NCBI GenBank assembly: GCA_004802725.1
Contig: SGPM01000222.1
Location: 1 to 45,991 of the forward strand
Source: Antrodiella citrinella
Lineage: Eukaryota; Basidiomycota; Agaricomycetes; Polyporales; Steccherinaceae
Reading direction: 5' to 3'
DNA length: 45,991 nt
The notes under the pieces are model-generated. The model ran no database searches. It worked only from the letters and a program-made list of their open reading frames with translations, and had not been told where the DNA came from. Positions 1-10,385 of this stretch are shown piece after piece (within the stretch, counting starts at the first letter, position 1; every line of letters starts with the position of its first letter). A program made the position numbers and the translations under genes.

Positions 1-225
1 GGGAAGCGAAAAGCCGGGGACGCTGTGGGTGCGGGTGTGATGGATGGGGATAGTAGTGGAGGGGAGAATGGGTGGTGGACGACGTGGTTGATGGGGGCTG
101 CGGGGACGAGTGCGAGTGGTGTGGGGATGGGTGCGACGCGGAGGGGGGATGAGAGGCTTGTGAGGAGCTCGACGTGGAGTACGCGGCCTGGGTTTGGTAG
201 TAGTTTGGAGGATTGGGCGATGTAG
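1..225 (+). CDS. 3' end of an unrecognised gene (partial)
   Basis: A reading frame is open from the first base and ends at a TAG at about position 223. The 74 visible residues are rich in Gly, Ser, Thr and Arg and end in SSLEDWAM. No domain is recognisable. The composition resembles the disordered tail of a fungal regulatory protein, but that is only an impression. The start and most of the gene lie outside the window. It could also be a chance open frame in GC-rich sequence. Confidence 0.35.
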   Translation, partial: GKRKAGDAVGAGVMDGDSSGGENGWWTTWLMGAAGTSASGVGMGATRRGDERLVRSSTWSTRPGFGSSLEDWAM

Positions 226-1133
226 GGGGTGATCTTCTGTGAGTACTTGTGTGTTTTGGGTTTTAGTGAGGTTGTAGAGCTGATGTGTTTTTAGGAAGTA
301 TCTATCCACTCTAGTGTTTGGTTTTTCTATCCTCGATCGCAAGTAACGAACAGTAGCAATGCCCATGTAACGAACAAATCTTCCTCTTTGCTTTCTACAC
401 GCCCTCACACCCTCGCCCTTGCTGGCAGTGATTTATCCACCTATCTATCCCTTCCAATATATATCCGCCCTACTTGCTTGCTTACATTCTTCCCTCTCCT
501 CTTCTCTTCTGCCCCTTCCAACCTCTCCTCCCTGCCTATCTTTCATTCGACTTGACATCAAGCTTCAAGTTACTCACATTCACTGCATACCCCGTCCCGC
601 TCTCCCATTCATTTTACACTCTACAGTCGCATTGCCCTGTCTTTCCTCCGCGTCTTTCCGTTTCTCGGTTTCTATCCCAATCAACGAACGTTGTCTGTGT
701 ATACAACTACTTGTAGCACCAGGTGATTCGGTTCTTCAATACACAAGTTACACAAGATGTGCGCATCCCGACCGTTTGGTACCGTTTGGTGTTACTGATC
801 CAGGGCTGAGTTCTTGTGGTAGGCGCATGCATGGGCAGCGAAACAAAAGTGAACAGGTACGAGCAAGTGGTACAGAGTTCTTGTTTTTGTGTGTGTGAAG
901 GAATTAATGTACAAAAACACGAGGCGGAATATTGTGAAGCGACAACGAGAAGGACGAAACGACAATGCAAGCAAAGGGTTGGGGGATAGCAACAAAACAC
1001 GAATCTTACACTCTATATCGTAGTGTAGAAGCAGTCCAAAAGATTCTAAATCTAAAAAGAAAAGGTGCAAACAAAAAAGCGCAAGGAAGGAGGGCGTTTT
1101 AGGGTATGTTGACAGGAAAACTTGATTATAGGT
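226..1133. other. spacer between convergent gene ends, no gene seen
   Basis: About 900 bases between the end of the left-edge gene and the stop of the phosphodiesterase gene. The stretch 380-700 is strongly pyrimidine-rich on the plus strand, which opens a 159-codon frame of low-complexity Ser/Leu/Pro content. I do not regard it as a gene, because it has no recognisable motif or intron structure. The right part probably holds the 3' UTR of the minus-strand gene. Confidence 0.5.
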
Positions 1134-2670
1134 CTAAGCAGTCGTGGCAACCGCGACGAACGGGCCCTTGACACTCTCCAGATACGAGCTCTCGTGCAGG
1201 CGATTGAAGATCTGCCATGGAGGGTAGTATTTCCAGGTCGTCCAGAGGAAGATACGGCTGTGTTGGGCGGTGATCTTCTCGTAGTCCACTGCAAGCAAGC
1301 GGACACAATCAGTATACGCGAGGTGGATGCAGTAATGGAGGGTGTGTGCTGACCTGACAGAGCCTGTCGGAGGTCTAACCATGTCTGGGTAACGTCGGTC
1401 AGGATGACATCAACTCCCCAACGGACAGCCTACGAGAATTACAGGGACTTGGTGAGTATACAGAGAAAACATTTGTAACACTGCGAACGTACCTCGACCA
1501 TGCAATGGGGCTCGTTGACAGTCCAGACCATCAACATCTTTCCTGAAGCCTTCACATCTTTCCTGAACCTGGTCACGGGAGAATATAGTTAGACGCGGAT
1601 ACACCAACAGAATTGATTTGACAGGATAGGAAGAGAGGTATGATCGAGCCCAAATGAAGTAAAAGCGTAGAACGGATGAAGAGACACTCACTGTTCACCA
1701 GCCGCAGTCGTCAACGAATCAAAGTTCACCGAGAAGACATCGACGCTGTCCCAGAAGTACTTCCGCGCATTCCAGACGTTGCGTCCGATGTATGACCGGC
1801 GGCAGTAGGGCAGGTGCTCCTTCGCGTGGGGGATGAACGTCGGATGCCACAGACCGACGAGGATGCGGGGCGCGAGCTTCGTCTCCCAGTCCGGCTGACT
1901 CGAAATGACCTTGTGCATCAGATCAAACAACCGCGCCGGGTCGTTCTGCACTTTGACATCGACGTTGAACTGCACATGCTGGTTCTCAGGCTACAATGAT
2001 TACCGGTGGAGTTGGTTGGGGTGGAGAGAGATGAGATAAGGGAGCAGAACTGTGAATTGAGTTTCCTCAGTACAGGGGAACGTTGGCTGAAGGACGCACA
2101 AGCATGAGAAGCGTAACCGTCTCTGCGAACGTGGGTATAGATTGCTTGGGTTCCTTGACGGTGCGTACTTGCTCCATTCCGTCGGCACCATACCACGATT
2201 GGTCCTTGATGAGACCTAAGAGAACATTCCTGTAATGAGATTCTATCGTGGTACCACCAACGTTCGTGGTGCACGTACCTTTACCATCCGTGGTGCGATC
2301 AAGCGCTGGATAGAAGAAAATGATAGACGCAGTCAGCGGGCAGAAAAAGGGCGACGACGAAGAGCGAGGGACGTACATGGGTCGTGGAACATAATGACAA
2401 TGTTGTCTACAGATACGTGGACGTCTGCTCATGATGGTTACGGACTGCTCTACGGTCAAACTACACGAGCGGGCGAAATACCACTCTCGATGCCTTCCGC
2501 GCCGTCACGGATTGCGGCCTCGAAACTGGCGAGCGTGTTTTCAGGATATGCAGCTGAAGCCTGCAAACGAATGGTTCAGGAGTCAGTTTCGAATATACGA
2601 GTGAAGTTTTGGGGGTGCTACTGACTCCGCGATGGCCCCAGCACTGTGGCAATGCCTTGGCAGTCGACAT
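1134..2670 (-). CDS. glycerophosphodiester phosphodiesterase (PLC-like, Pgc1 type)
   Basis: A GDPD-family TIM-barrel enzyme that cleaves glycerophosphodiesters or, in the yeast Pgc1 branch, phosphatidylglycerol. The start at 2670 opens MSTAKALPQCWGHRG. A 65-base intron (2561-2625, GTCAGT donor) follows, and the next exon gives ASAAYPENT, completing the family HRG...PENT signature. Later exons encode the metal-binding IESDVHVS, then MFHDP followed by SLDRTTDGKG. Further on come a variant core (DVKVQNDP), the diagnostic WTVNEP near 1520, and DVILTDVTQTW near 1400. The gene ends in a TAG at 1134. A TATAAA (2755-2760, minus strand) lies about 85 bases above the start. I estimate about 310-330 residues, the usual length for the short fungal forms. 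No signal peptide is seen. Family assignment is secure; the exact substrate is inferred. Confidence 0.9.
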
Positions 2671-3454
2671 ATTGGGTCGTTGGGGGAGAGGATACGGGGG
2701 GAGAGGGGAGAGAAGTGAAGGACCCGGAGAGAAGTGACGAGTTGGTACTCTCGCTTTATATCGTGTGCTGTTCTGGAGTGGTGGTTCCACTGGAACGGCT
2801 ATGGGCCGAAAATTTAAAATGAGCCATTGTCAATGTCTCTGCGTGTAGACCTGTGTAGACACACTCGGAGAGACTAGGTCGACGCTGATCAAGGGGCTCT
2901 AAAATAAAGAGGCCCTGGAGAAATTTGAAAGTAAGACGTACAAGACAACGATTTGCCGTAAGAACACGTCGATATCGAACGAAGAAATGGGTTGATGTTC
3001 CCAAGAGATCCGTTGCGGGTCAGCAGAGCAAATGGCGAGAACATTGCGAGAATCGCATCTGCTGTAGAGAGAGCCCGGTGAGCCACAGTAACAACGTCGG
3101 GAGGAAGTTCTGTGCTTGCATCGAGCATGCTGCGATCACATGTACTACGGTTTAGGAAAAAGCAAGATGGACCAGGTCCGGAGCTCACAATCATTGATCC
3201 GATCTTCCTCCACCAAATCCGGACTCGGCGCGCTTCCTTCATAATATTAACCACCAAAGACCTTTCTTTCTCCTCCTCTGAATTGTCTCGGAACGTTGAC
3301 CAGATTTGAACACTAGGTATGATAACCTTTAAGCTTCTGCAGACTGCCTTCGGAATGCCTGTGTTTATCACGCGGTGCTTTCTAGGCTCCCCTCTGCAGA
3401 ACAGCCGGATTCCCCTAAAATACTGACAAGCTACATTTGAGTATCAAGTCTACC
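2671..3454. other. divergent promoter region between GDPD and MogA-MoeA genes
   Basis: This 784-base spacer separates two divergently transcribed genes and should carry both promoters. On the minus strand it holds a TATAAA at 2755-2760 for the phosphodiesterase gene. An open frame of 160 codons (2889-3371, minus) has no recognisable motif and I treat it as chance. Nothing else was recognised. Confidence 0.5.
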
Positions 3455-5886
3455 ATGTCTGCCATTCGTGCTGCCATCCTGACAGGTCCGAGCCTGAACT
3501 TCGTAACTGTATGCGTTGCAAGCTGAACGTTCCTCTTGATCACCGACAGTGAGCGATACCGCTTCGGAGGATGCAACTGCAGACGCGTCTGGACCCACCA
3601 TCAAAACTATTCTGACCGAGCAAGGTGTCGACTGCAAGTCGGTCGTGATTGTTCCGGACGATGAGCTAAGGATTCGCGAGACCGTGAAAGCATGGTGCGA
3701 CGAAGGCTCTGTTGACTTGGTGGTCACCACAGGGGGAACCGGATTCGGTGTACGTGATCGGACGCCAGAGGTATGTCTCATCCGCAATCAGATTCGCGGA
3801 GTACTGAAGGTTCGGACAGGCCATTTCACCGTTGATTGAACGGCCAGCTCCCGGAGTTGTCCATCTGCTTCTTTCAGCCTCTTTGATGCATACACCGTAC
3901 GCCGCACTTGCACGGCCAGTAGCGGGTACGATAAAGTCCACTCTTGTCGTCACTCTCCCTGGGAGCGTGAAAGCGGTGAAGGAGAACCTCGACGCTCTCC
4001 TGAGTGGTGGCGTTTTGAATCACGCGGTGGAGCTTGTGAGAGGAGGTTCGGGCGAAGGGGTGCACAAGTCGCTCGCTTCTGCCAATCCTGTTTCTTCTTC
4101 GAGCGCACCTTCACAGCAATCATCTCATTATCACCACCATCACCACTACGATGCTCACGACACTCATACGGTCCCGCGGGCAAGGACTTTGGCACAGGAC
4201 CCTACAGCTGATGGTACACTCCGTTTGCGTAATTACATGGCACACGACCAGTATTGACCAATCGCCTGTTCTCATTCAGTTTCTGCGCGTCAAAGGATCT
4301 CTCCCTATCCTATGGTATCAGTTCAAGATGGCCTTGCCATGATGTTGGACGAGATCGACCCACTCAGTATTGTAGTTCTTCCGGTACGTTTTACGTCCAA
4401 AATCTACCGCTACCTCCTGTGAATGCTGATGAACTCTGATTTCCAGGTAAACCCCCAGCTTCGCGGATGCGTACTTGCAGAGGATGTACACTCGCTCTCT
4501 GATGTCCCGTCGACCTTCACCACGAACGTAGATGGATATGCGCTCAAAGGTATGGACGCATATATGCTGGCCTCCGAAGCTTATTCTCATCGTCCATTTC
4601 ATCAGCGTCATACGGTCCCGGAATTTACGATGTCATTACCGGACCATGCAAAGAACTTCCATCTACCAACGCAATATGCCGCGTGAACACAGGCGGACCC
4701 ATCCCCTCTGGTGCTGATGCGGTTATCATGGTCGAGGACACGCGTGTCCACGCTACCACCAAAGTTGTTCATGGACACAAAAGCGAAGAAACGCACATCG
4801 AGACACTCGCCAAAGTTGATCTAGGCGAGAACGTCCGAAAGCCGGGGTCGGATGCGAAGAAAGGTGATCTCGTGCTCGAGAAGGGCACTGTCCTCCACCA
4901 TTTAGGAGGTGAGATCGGTACACTGGCGTTCGTGGGTCGGACCGAGGTAAGAGAGATAGTTATTACGTGCTTGTAATGAAAGCTCATGAATGTGCGCAGG
5001 TCAAAGTCCATCCGAAGCCTATCGTAGCAATACTGAGCACAGGTAATGAATTGCGAGACCTCCATGTTCCCAGTGACGGCACAATCTGGGACACGAACAG
5101 ACCGTCTCTTCATGCTGCTCTCGAGGGAATGGGTTACGAAGTCATTGACTTGGGCATCGTGCCGGATGAGTTCAGTCCAACAGAATATGTTCCTACGACC
5201 GTTGATCTAATCCATGCTTCTCCTTGGCTATAGGCTCGAAGCCCACGTCACCGCCCTCACGAGGGCCCTCGACACCGCAGACATCATCATCACCACCGGC
5301 GGAACTTCTATGGGCACCAGCGACCTTCTCAAGCCCGCCATAGAACTCGAGCTCATGGTACGATCCACTTCGGCCGCCTCAACGCCAAACCCGGCAAGCC
5401 CACTACCTTCGCTACGATCCCCAGCCCCGGCGGACGGAACTCCCGCACCCCCGTCTTCGCTCTTCCCGGAAACCCTGCGTCTGCGTTGGTCATGTTTTAC
5501 ATCTTCGTCGTCCCGGCTCTGAGGAGGTTGAACGGTTACCCCTTGACTCGGTGTCAATTGCCCAGGGTGCCAGTAAATGTACGTGTCTTGATCTCCTTTG
5601 TTTGGGGATAGGGGATACTGAATGATGTTGCCTGGGGTGGGTGCAGATCCAGGATCCCATGCGCCTTGATCCGAGACCCGAGTTCCATCGCGTGACAGTC
5701 AAGGTAGACAATGGCGAACTCAAGGCATATAGCACTGGAGGACAGCGTTCCAGTCGGGTGGCAAGCCTGACCGGAGCGAACGCGCTAATTGTTTTGCCCT
5801 CATACAAGGACGGCGGATTGGACAGATTGAACGTAGGGGACGTCGCGGAGGCGGTGATCATCGGGGAGATAGAAATGCAAGGATGA
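3455..5886 (+). CDS. molybdopterin adenylyltransferase / molybdenum insertase fusion (gephyrin/CnxE type), apparent frameshift
   Basis: Catalyses the last two steps of molybdenum cofactor synthesis: adenylation of molybdopterin (MogA domain), then molybdate insertion (MoeA domain). The start at 3455 gives [16 protein letters not shown] across a short intron, then the MogA signature [18 protein letters not shown] linker follows with five consecutive His and many Ser. The MoeA part begins near 4300 ([17 protein letters not shown]), followed by [38 protein letters not shown] and a C-terminal domain ending IIGEIEMQG. The order G-then-E domain matches gephyrin and fungal CnxE. At 5357-5358 the frame changes: ELELM ends one frame and GTIHFGR begins in the next, as if one G were missing. 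Nothing resembling an intron covers it. Either the allele is broken or the draft lost a base in a G run. Confidence 0.88.
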
Positions 5887-6022
5887 ATGCAAAGATGATC
5901 GCAAGAACGAATGCAGCAAGAATGAACGTAAGAATTGACGCAAGGATATAGAAAAAATCAAAGAAGGAAGGAACCATGGAATCATGTAGCATAGACAGAA
6001 TTTGGAACACGAATATGTATCT

Positions 6023-6798
6023 TTAATGTATCCTCATCTGTTGGAGATCCTGATGAACCAGTGATCAAGACGAGGTAAGGACGCTGCCGATTTTGCATGA
6101 CTCACCATATCGTCGACCTCGACCCGGAGGGCATGTAACTCCTCCTCGAGACGTTGTCGCTGTCGTACAAGCATCTGTATCCGCCTGGCTTCCAGCTTGC
6201 TCATCCCAGCCGTGTTGACGTTCCGAGAAGACGGCGCTATTTGTTCTAGCTGTACACCTTCAACCTATGATATGGTGTCAGGAGTGCGTGCATGTGCGCA
6301 CGACGACATGCCTACTTTTGTTCGCAGCTGTTTCTCTTTCTTGACCAAAGTCTTGAGACCTTTTTCAGCTCGTAAGACCAGCTCATTGATTTGAGGCTCG
6401 ATCTCATCGGTGAGTTCGGCCTTGTATCTCCTGATGGTACCTTCGTCGACAAGTAGGAAGACCTACCAAAGGCGCTGGTCAGACAAGCGCAATAGCACGA
6501 CTCAGACGACTATTACCTGCTCGTTCTCCAGCACTTTGCTGATACGAGGGAGATCATACGTTCCTTGGCGTAGTACTTCCTGTGTCTCGTGCGCCTAATC
6601 GCCTCTCCTCATCAGCGAGAGGACTGAGTGCACATAGAACGCGTAGCATACCTCATCACAGCAATCTTGCATAGCCATGACGCATTCACGCAAGTATGGG
6701 CTGCATACTACGTTCGCGTCCCCACGATAGAGGTCAGGATGACCGGCGAACAAAGATTCGCGTGGTGCATAACGCGGATGCAGTGATAGTCTAGACAT
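6023..6798 (-). CDS. SPC19: DASH/DAM1 complex subunit SPC19
   Basis: Kinetochore protein of the DASH ring that couples chromosomes to spindle microtubules. Splicing five exons gives about 184 residues starting MSRLSLHPRYAPRESLF at 6798. Next come a Cys-containing helix (YLRECVMAMQDCCDE), then GTYDLPRISKVLENEQVF, then the family-typical EIEPQINELVLRAEKGL. The C-terminus is a charged coiled coil (ARRIQMLVRQRQRLEEELH). The last exon is tiny (DLQQMRIH, TAA at 6023). An upstream in-frame GTG at 6807 is not a plausible eukaryotic start. The gene is convergent with MogA-MoeA, only about 135 bases away. Two ACGCGT boxes lie 130-156 bases above the start, which fits cell-cycle expression. The length and motif order fit Spc19; another short coiled-coil protein is possible but less likely. 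Confidence 0.78.
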
Positions 6799-7603
6799 TT
6801 CCTGCACAACTAGATCTTTAGTGAGTACAAGAGATACAAGAACAAAAAGATCCTCACTGTTCCGAAGAGGTCGAACGTCAATCCGAACACAAACTAAGAC
6901 TTGAACGCGACCTTGGCGATCCTGATGGACGCGTCTAAATCACGTTGCACGCGTCTCGGCGATAAGCGTGTGGTTTGAACTCCGCCAAGCGGCCCCGTAT
7001 ATAATTTTCACCTGACCCTCTTCCTTTTTCTCTTCATGTGTCCGCTCAACCATCGGAAGCGTTAGCCCCCTCGCGGGGGCGCAGAGGTTCGTTCTTCTGA
7101 GTGACGTTATGTCTTTCTGGTTGACGGAGCGAGGTGCCTTCACGGGTGCTCACTAGACCGAGCAGAGCTCGTCCTTGCTCCTTTTCACTAACAGCTGAGT
7201 CCACTCCTTCGCGGGGGTGTTGTATTCGCTGGAGGGGTTGATGTGAGGTGGCTTTTGCGGCGTTATATTCCTGTACTTTCCGTATACGCCCTTTTCGGAG
7301 GGATGCTACTATGTGGCTTTGACGGTTTGGTGAAACCATAACGCATACATATTTTCCTACTTTTCTAGTCAGTCTTTACGCGAAATGCGTATATTTTGTG
7401 TCACAAGTACCACGAGCTACGACACGGCCTTTGTCAATTGAAAGCAATCCATTCCAAGTGACAGTTGCGAAAAGATGCGTGATAATTTACTTTACAGGTG
7501 TGTGCATAAGGACCAAATAAAAATGAATATCGTAGAACTAGAAAGTGTACATGTCGCGTCGTACATGTGTCCTCAACGCCTCGGACTCTTTAGGTCTTCA
7601 TCC
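6799..7603. other. upstream region of SPC19, no gene seen; one perfect hairpin
   Basis: Between the SPC19 start and the KEX1 stop, both on the minus strand. Besides the paired ACGCGT boxes it contains a perfect six-pair hairpin at 7065-7080 (GCCCCC, loop TCGC, GGGGGC). A related TTCGCGGGGG string lies near 7210. Overlapping open frames of 60-110 codons occur on both strands but show no recognisable protein. The right end should hold the KEX1 3' UTR. Confidence 0.45.
6929..6954. promoter_or_regulatory. paired ACGCGT (MCB-like) boxes upstream of SPC19
   Basis: Two copies of the palindrome ACGCGT, at 6929-6934 and 6949-6954, 20 bases apart. They sit 131-156 bases above the SPC19 start codon. 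In ascomycete yeasts this motif (MluI cell-cycle box) is bound by MBF/DSC1 and drives G1/S genes. Function here is inferred. The hexamer also occurs singly elsewhere in the window, so the pairing is the main argument. Confidence 0.45.
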
Positions 7604-10039
7604 TCACTCATCCTCACCAACGCCGAATATATCTTCATGCGGCGTCAAGCTTGTTGCCCGGCCTTTGCCTTTTGAGAGTCGAGTATCCTCGTCCTCAAGG
7701 TCATCGTGCATGTCGCCATTTGTACGGAGGGGTATGCTTTCGTCGCCTTCTGTTCCGATGTCTCCACGAGAGATAGGGAGACCCAGCGTGCCCTTGCGAG
7801 TACGCCACCAGACAAACGCACCAATGAGGACAGCGATGATCACCAGGACCAAAGCTGCAGAACCGGCGTTATAGTACGCTAAAGGAAAATTGTTAGCACC
7901 GATCGGAAAGGCAACACAAAAGCTGCGAGGCTAACCTTCCCACATAGCCTTGTTCTGCTCTGTAGTCTTCGGAGCAGGCGTGGAGCTTGGTTCGTCGGTC
8001 GTCAGGATAGGTATAGGCTTGATTTCGGTGCCAACAGAGCTGGGGATCCGAGCAGAACCATCCGTGATCGCGGAAAAGTTGACACCCATGAAACGGAGCA
8101 TCATGTCATGGGAAACATGAGGGACGTCGTAGCCAACCATGTGCGAAGCATTGAAGATCTTGTCACGGTGAAACATCAGCAACCATGTCCATACGATAGA
8201 GTTCTGGAAGACTCACCTTCACATACGTCAGGTTCCTGGAAGTGACCCAAGTTCCTGCAGGAATGTTGTTCACGGCCCACGATTGTGTTTGTACCGTCTA
8301 AAACATGAAGCGTCATAGATCAGCTCTAGCGCTTGATATACATACAACAATCTCGAGCACTTACCCCAAGGCCTTTCTCGCCATTCCAGGTCAAGGTTTG
8401 AACCAAACTTTCCACCCCCACATAATTACAAATCAAATCCTGGTCGCCCGCGAACAGCATCACAGGAACGCGTTCAAGAACCCGAGGCAAGATAGTGATT
8501 GAGGAGTTGGAGCGCTTAGTATTGAACGCGGTATGGATGATTCCACGACATTCTTGCCACGGATTCGGCGAAGCAGAGGCATGGAGAGAGCGTACAACGT
8601 CGGGACGCTGAATCGTATCGTTGTGTCAGCTGATACGAAAATAACACATAGTGGCGGACATACGTGTAAGTAAGTACCGATGTCTTTCAAATCAGGCGGC
8701 CAGTTCATTCCGCAAGCAGGAATGTCATCTTCGAGACGGACATCATACATGTTCATGCATAGATTCCTGCCATCCTTCCTTCAAACGATATCGCATATCA
8801 GCATTTATGTGGAGTGTAGTACAAACAAACTGAACTGACTGGCTGGTTTTGTGTTCGACTACAATCATCATCACCGTTTCGCAGAACTGCGTGTGAATTG
8901 GCTCAACACCAATGGCAGCAGCTTCTCGGTCAATATCTGCTATGCATTTGTCTGTAGCGTCCTTGCCGCGCTTGAAATCCTAAGGAATTGAAAGTTGAAC
9001 ACATGTTGTTCACCAGCCAAGACGCGTCATACCTTTGAGTTAGGTTCAGTGATGCCATGCTTCAACGCGTATTCGAGGAATGATGGATATTGTGTTCGAG
9101 CGTCCATCCACCCGTTCCCGATGGCAACTCCACGCAGAGGAATATTCAGATTGGAATCCAGAAGAGCATTTGCTGAATGTTTCGTCAGACAACGCAAATA
9201 ACAATATGAGAGGGGAGCAACTCACCGTAATAAGGTAGGTATTGTCCGGCGAAGCTCTCGCCCGCCATATACGTCTGTTTTGAAGATGAGATACTTTATA
9301 TCGGACGAAATGACTGCACCTACATCCATCATCTTGTACTCCGGGAATACGGCGTAGAAGTTCTCCAAGAACGTTAAATATTGCCGGGAAGCTTCAGGAA
9401 GGTCGTGAAGGTAATGATTTGACGCAGTGTATGAAAAGCCAGTGCCAGCCGGTTGGTCCACTTTGATAATGTTGGAGTCAGACGGTCCTCTGAAAGGTAA
9501 GCTGCACTCACCGTAGACCATAGTGGAATACTCCTCCCAACCCCCTTCCAACGTCTTCAAGCCACCACTGCCATCCACTCGCCATGGACCTACTTCCATC
9601 ATGAGACCATCGAAAGATGAACATCCCGGACCCCCCTGCAATCTGAACGTGAGCGAAGGATCTCTGAACCAATGAAAGACACAGCGTACATTCAGCCAGA
9701 ATATAACCCGGTCCTTATCGGCTGTCCGCCGGGGCTTGACCATCACAAAGTATATGTGAGGAGTCACATCTGTAGGGTTTGCAGAAGTGCCATTTGGGTC
9801 AGAGGAGAGATGGCCTGCGTAAACACGTAGGGGCCGATTCGGGTCTTGGTGAAGATCGGGGACATTTGACACGTAGAATGACTGCGCCGAGGGGACTATT
9901 CCACCGCATGTAAGTACTTTTGTAGCATGAGCTTGAGAGTGCACTTACTGTCAGTTGTAGGTGCAGCATACGCCGGCGTCGAGAAGAACGACAAGGGAAG
10001 CAAAGCCCATAAGAAGCCACTGCATAGAGCAGAAATCAT
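7604..10039 (-). CDS. KEX1: pheromone-processing serine carboxypeptidase KEX1
   Basis: Membrane-bound Golgi carboxypeptidase (peptidase family S10) that removes C-terminal Lys/Arg after Kex2 cleavage. The start at 10039 gives a signal peptide ([14 protein letters not shown], then [10 protein letters not shown]) split from the next exon by an intron. The S10 landmarks follow in order: [35 protein letters not shown], nucleophile Ser in [13 protein letters not shown] (near 9250), IGNG, catalytic Asp in [13 protein letters not shown] (near 8440) and catalytic His in [13 protein letters not shown] (near 8145). A Ser/Thr/Pro stretch and one transmembrane helix ([16 protein letters not shown]) precede an acidic cytosolic tail ending GVGEDE. 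That membrane-anchored layout separates Kex1 from vacuolar carboxypeptidase Y. At least nine introns are implied. It is divergently transcribed from the ER thioredoxin-like gene. Confidence 0.93.
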
Positions 10040-10385
10040 CTCCTAGAACTTGAGACGGTGGCAAGATGGGCTGTCCTGGTTCCCAAACCTAGGGATGCAC
10101 AATGTCTACACCGTTTCGTCGATTACGTCGACGTGTCGGGATACGTGGTGAGTGACGGCCTTAGTGTTGTTGCGTAGGTTCACCGTCGACGCCTACTCAT
10201 AACTCCCCACCATCAGCGCTTGCGAGGAGGCGCAATTCTTGGATTATTTATGATCAGATTTACGTAATTAATAGATCCTTATGGACAAGATAAGAGGACG
10301 GCGCTGATAGGGAATAGGTGCCTGGAGAGGTACATACTGGAGATATGATACGCAAAATATCACATCCCTTCTTACCAGAACACTC
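10040..10385. promoter_or_regulatory. shared divergent promoter of KEX1 and the ER thioredoxin-like gene
   Basis: A 346-base gap separates the two start codons, so both promoters lie here. Around 10105-10150 there is a CG-rich patch with repeated GTCGA elements, and a TACGTG at 10144-10149. TACGTG resembles the UPRE-2 element used by the yeast unfolded-protein response. With one copy this is only suggestive, but both flanking genes encode secretory-pathway proteins. Confidence 0.35.

Noticed and set aside
419..898. 159-codon plus-strand open frame near the left edge
   Set aside because: It arises from a pyrimidine-rich stretch, has low-complexity Ser/Leu/Pro content, no motif and no support from intron structure.
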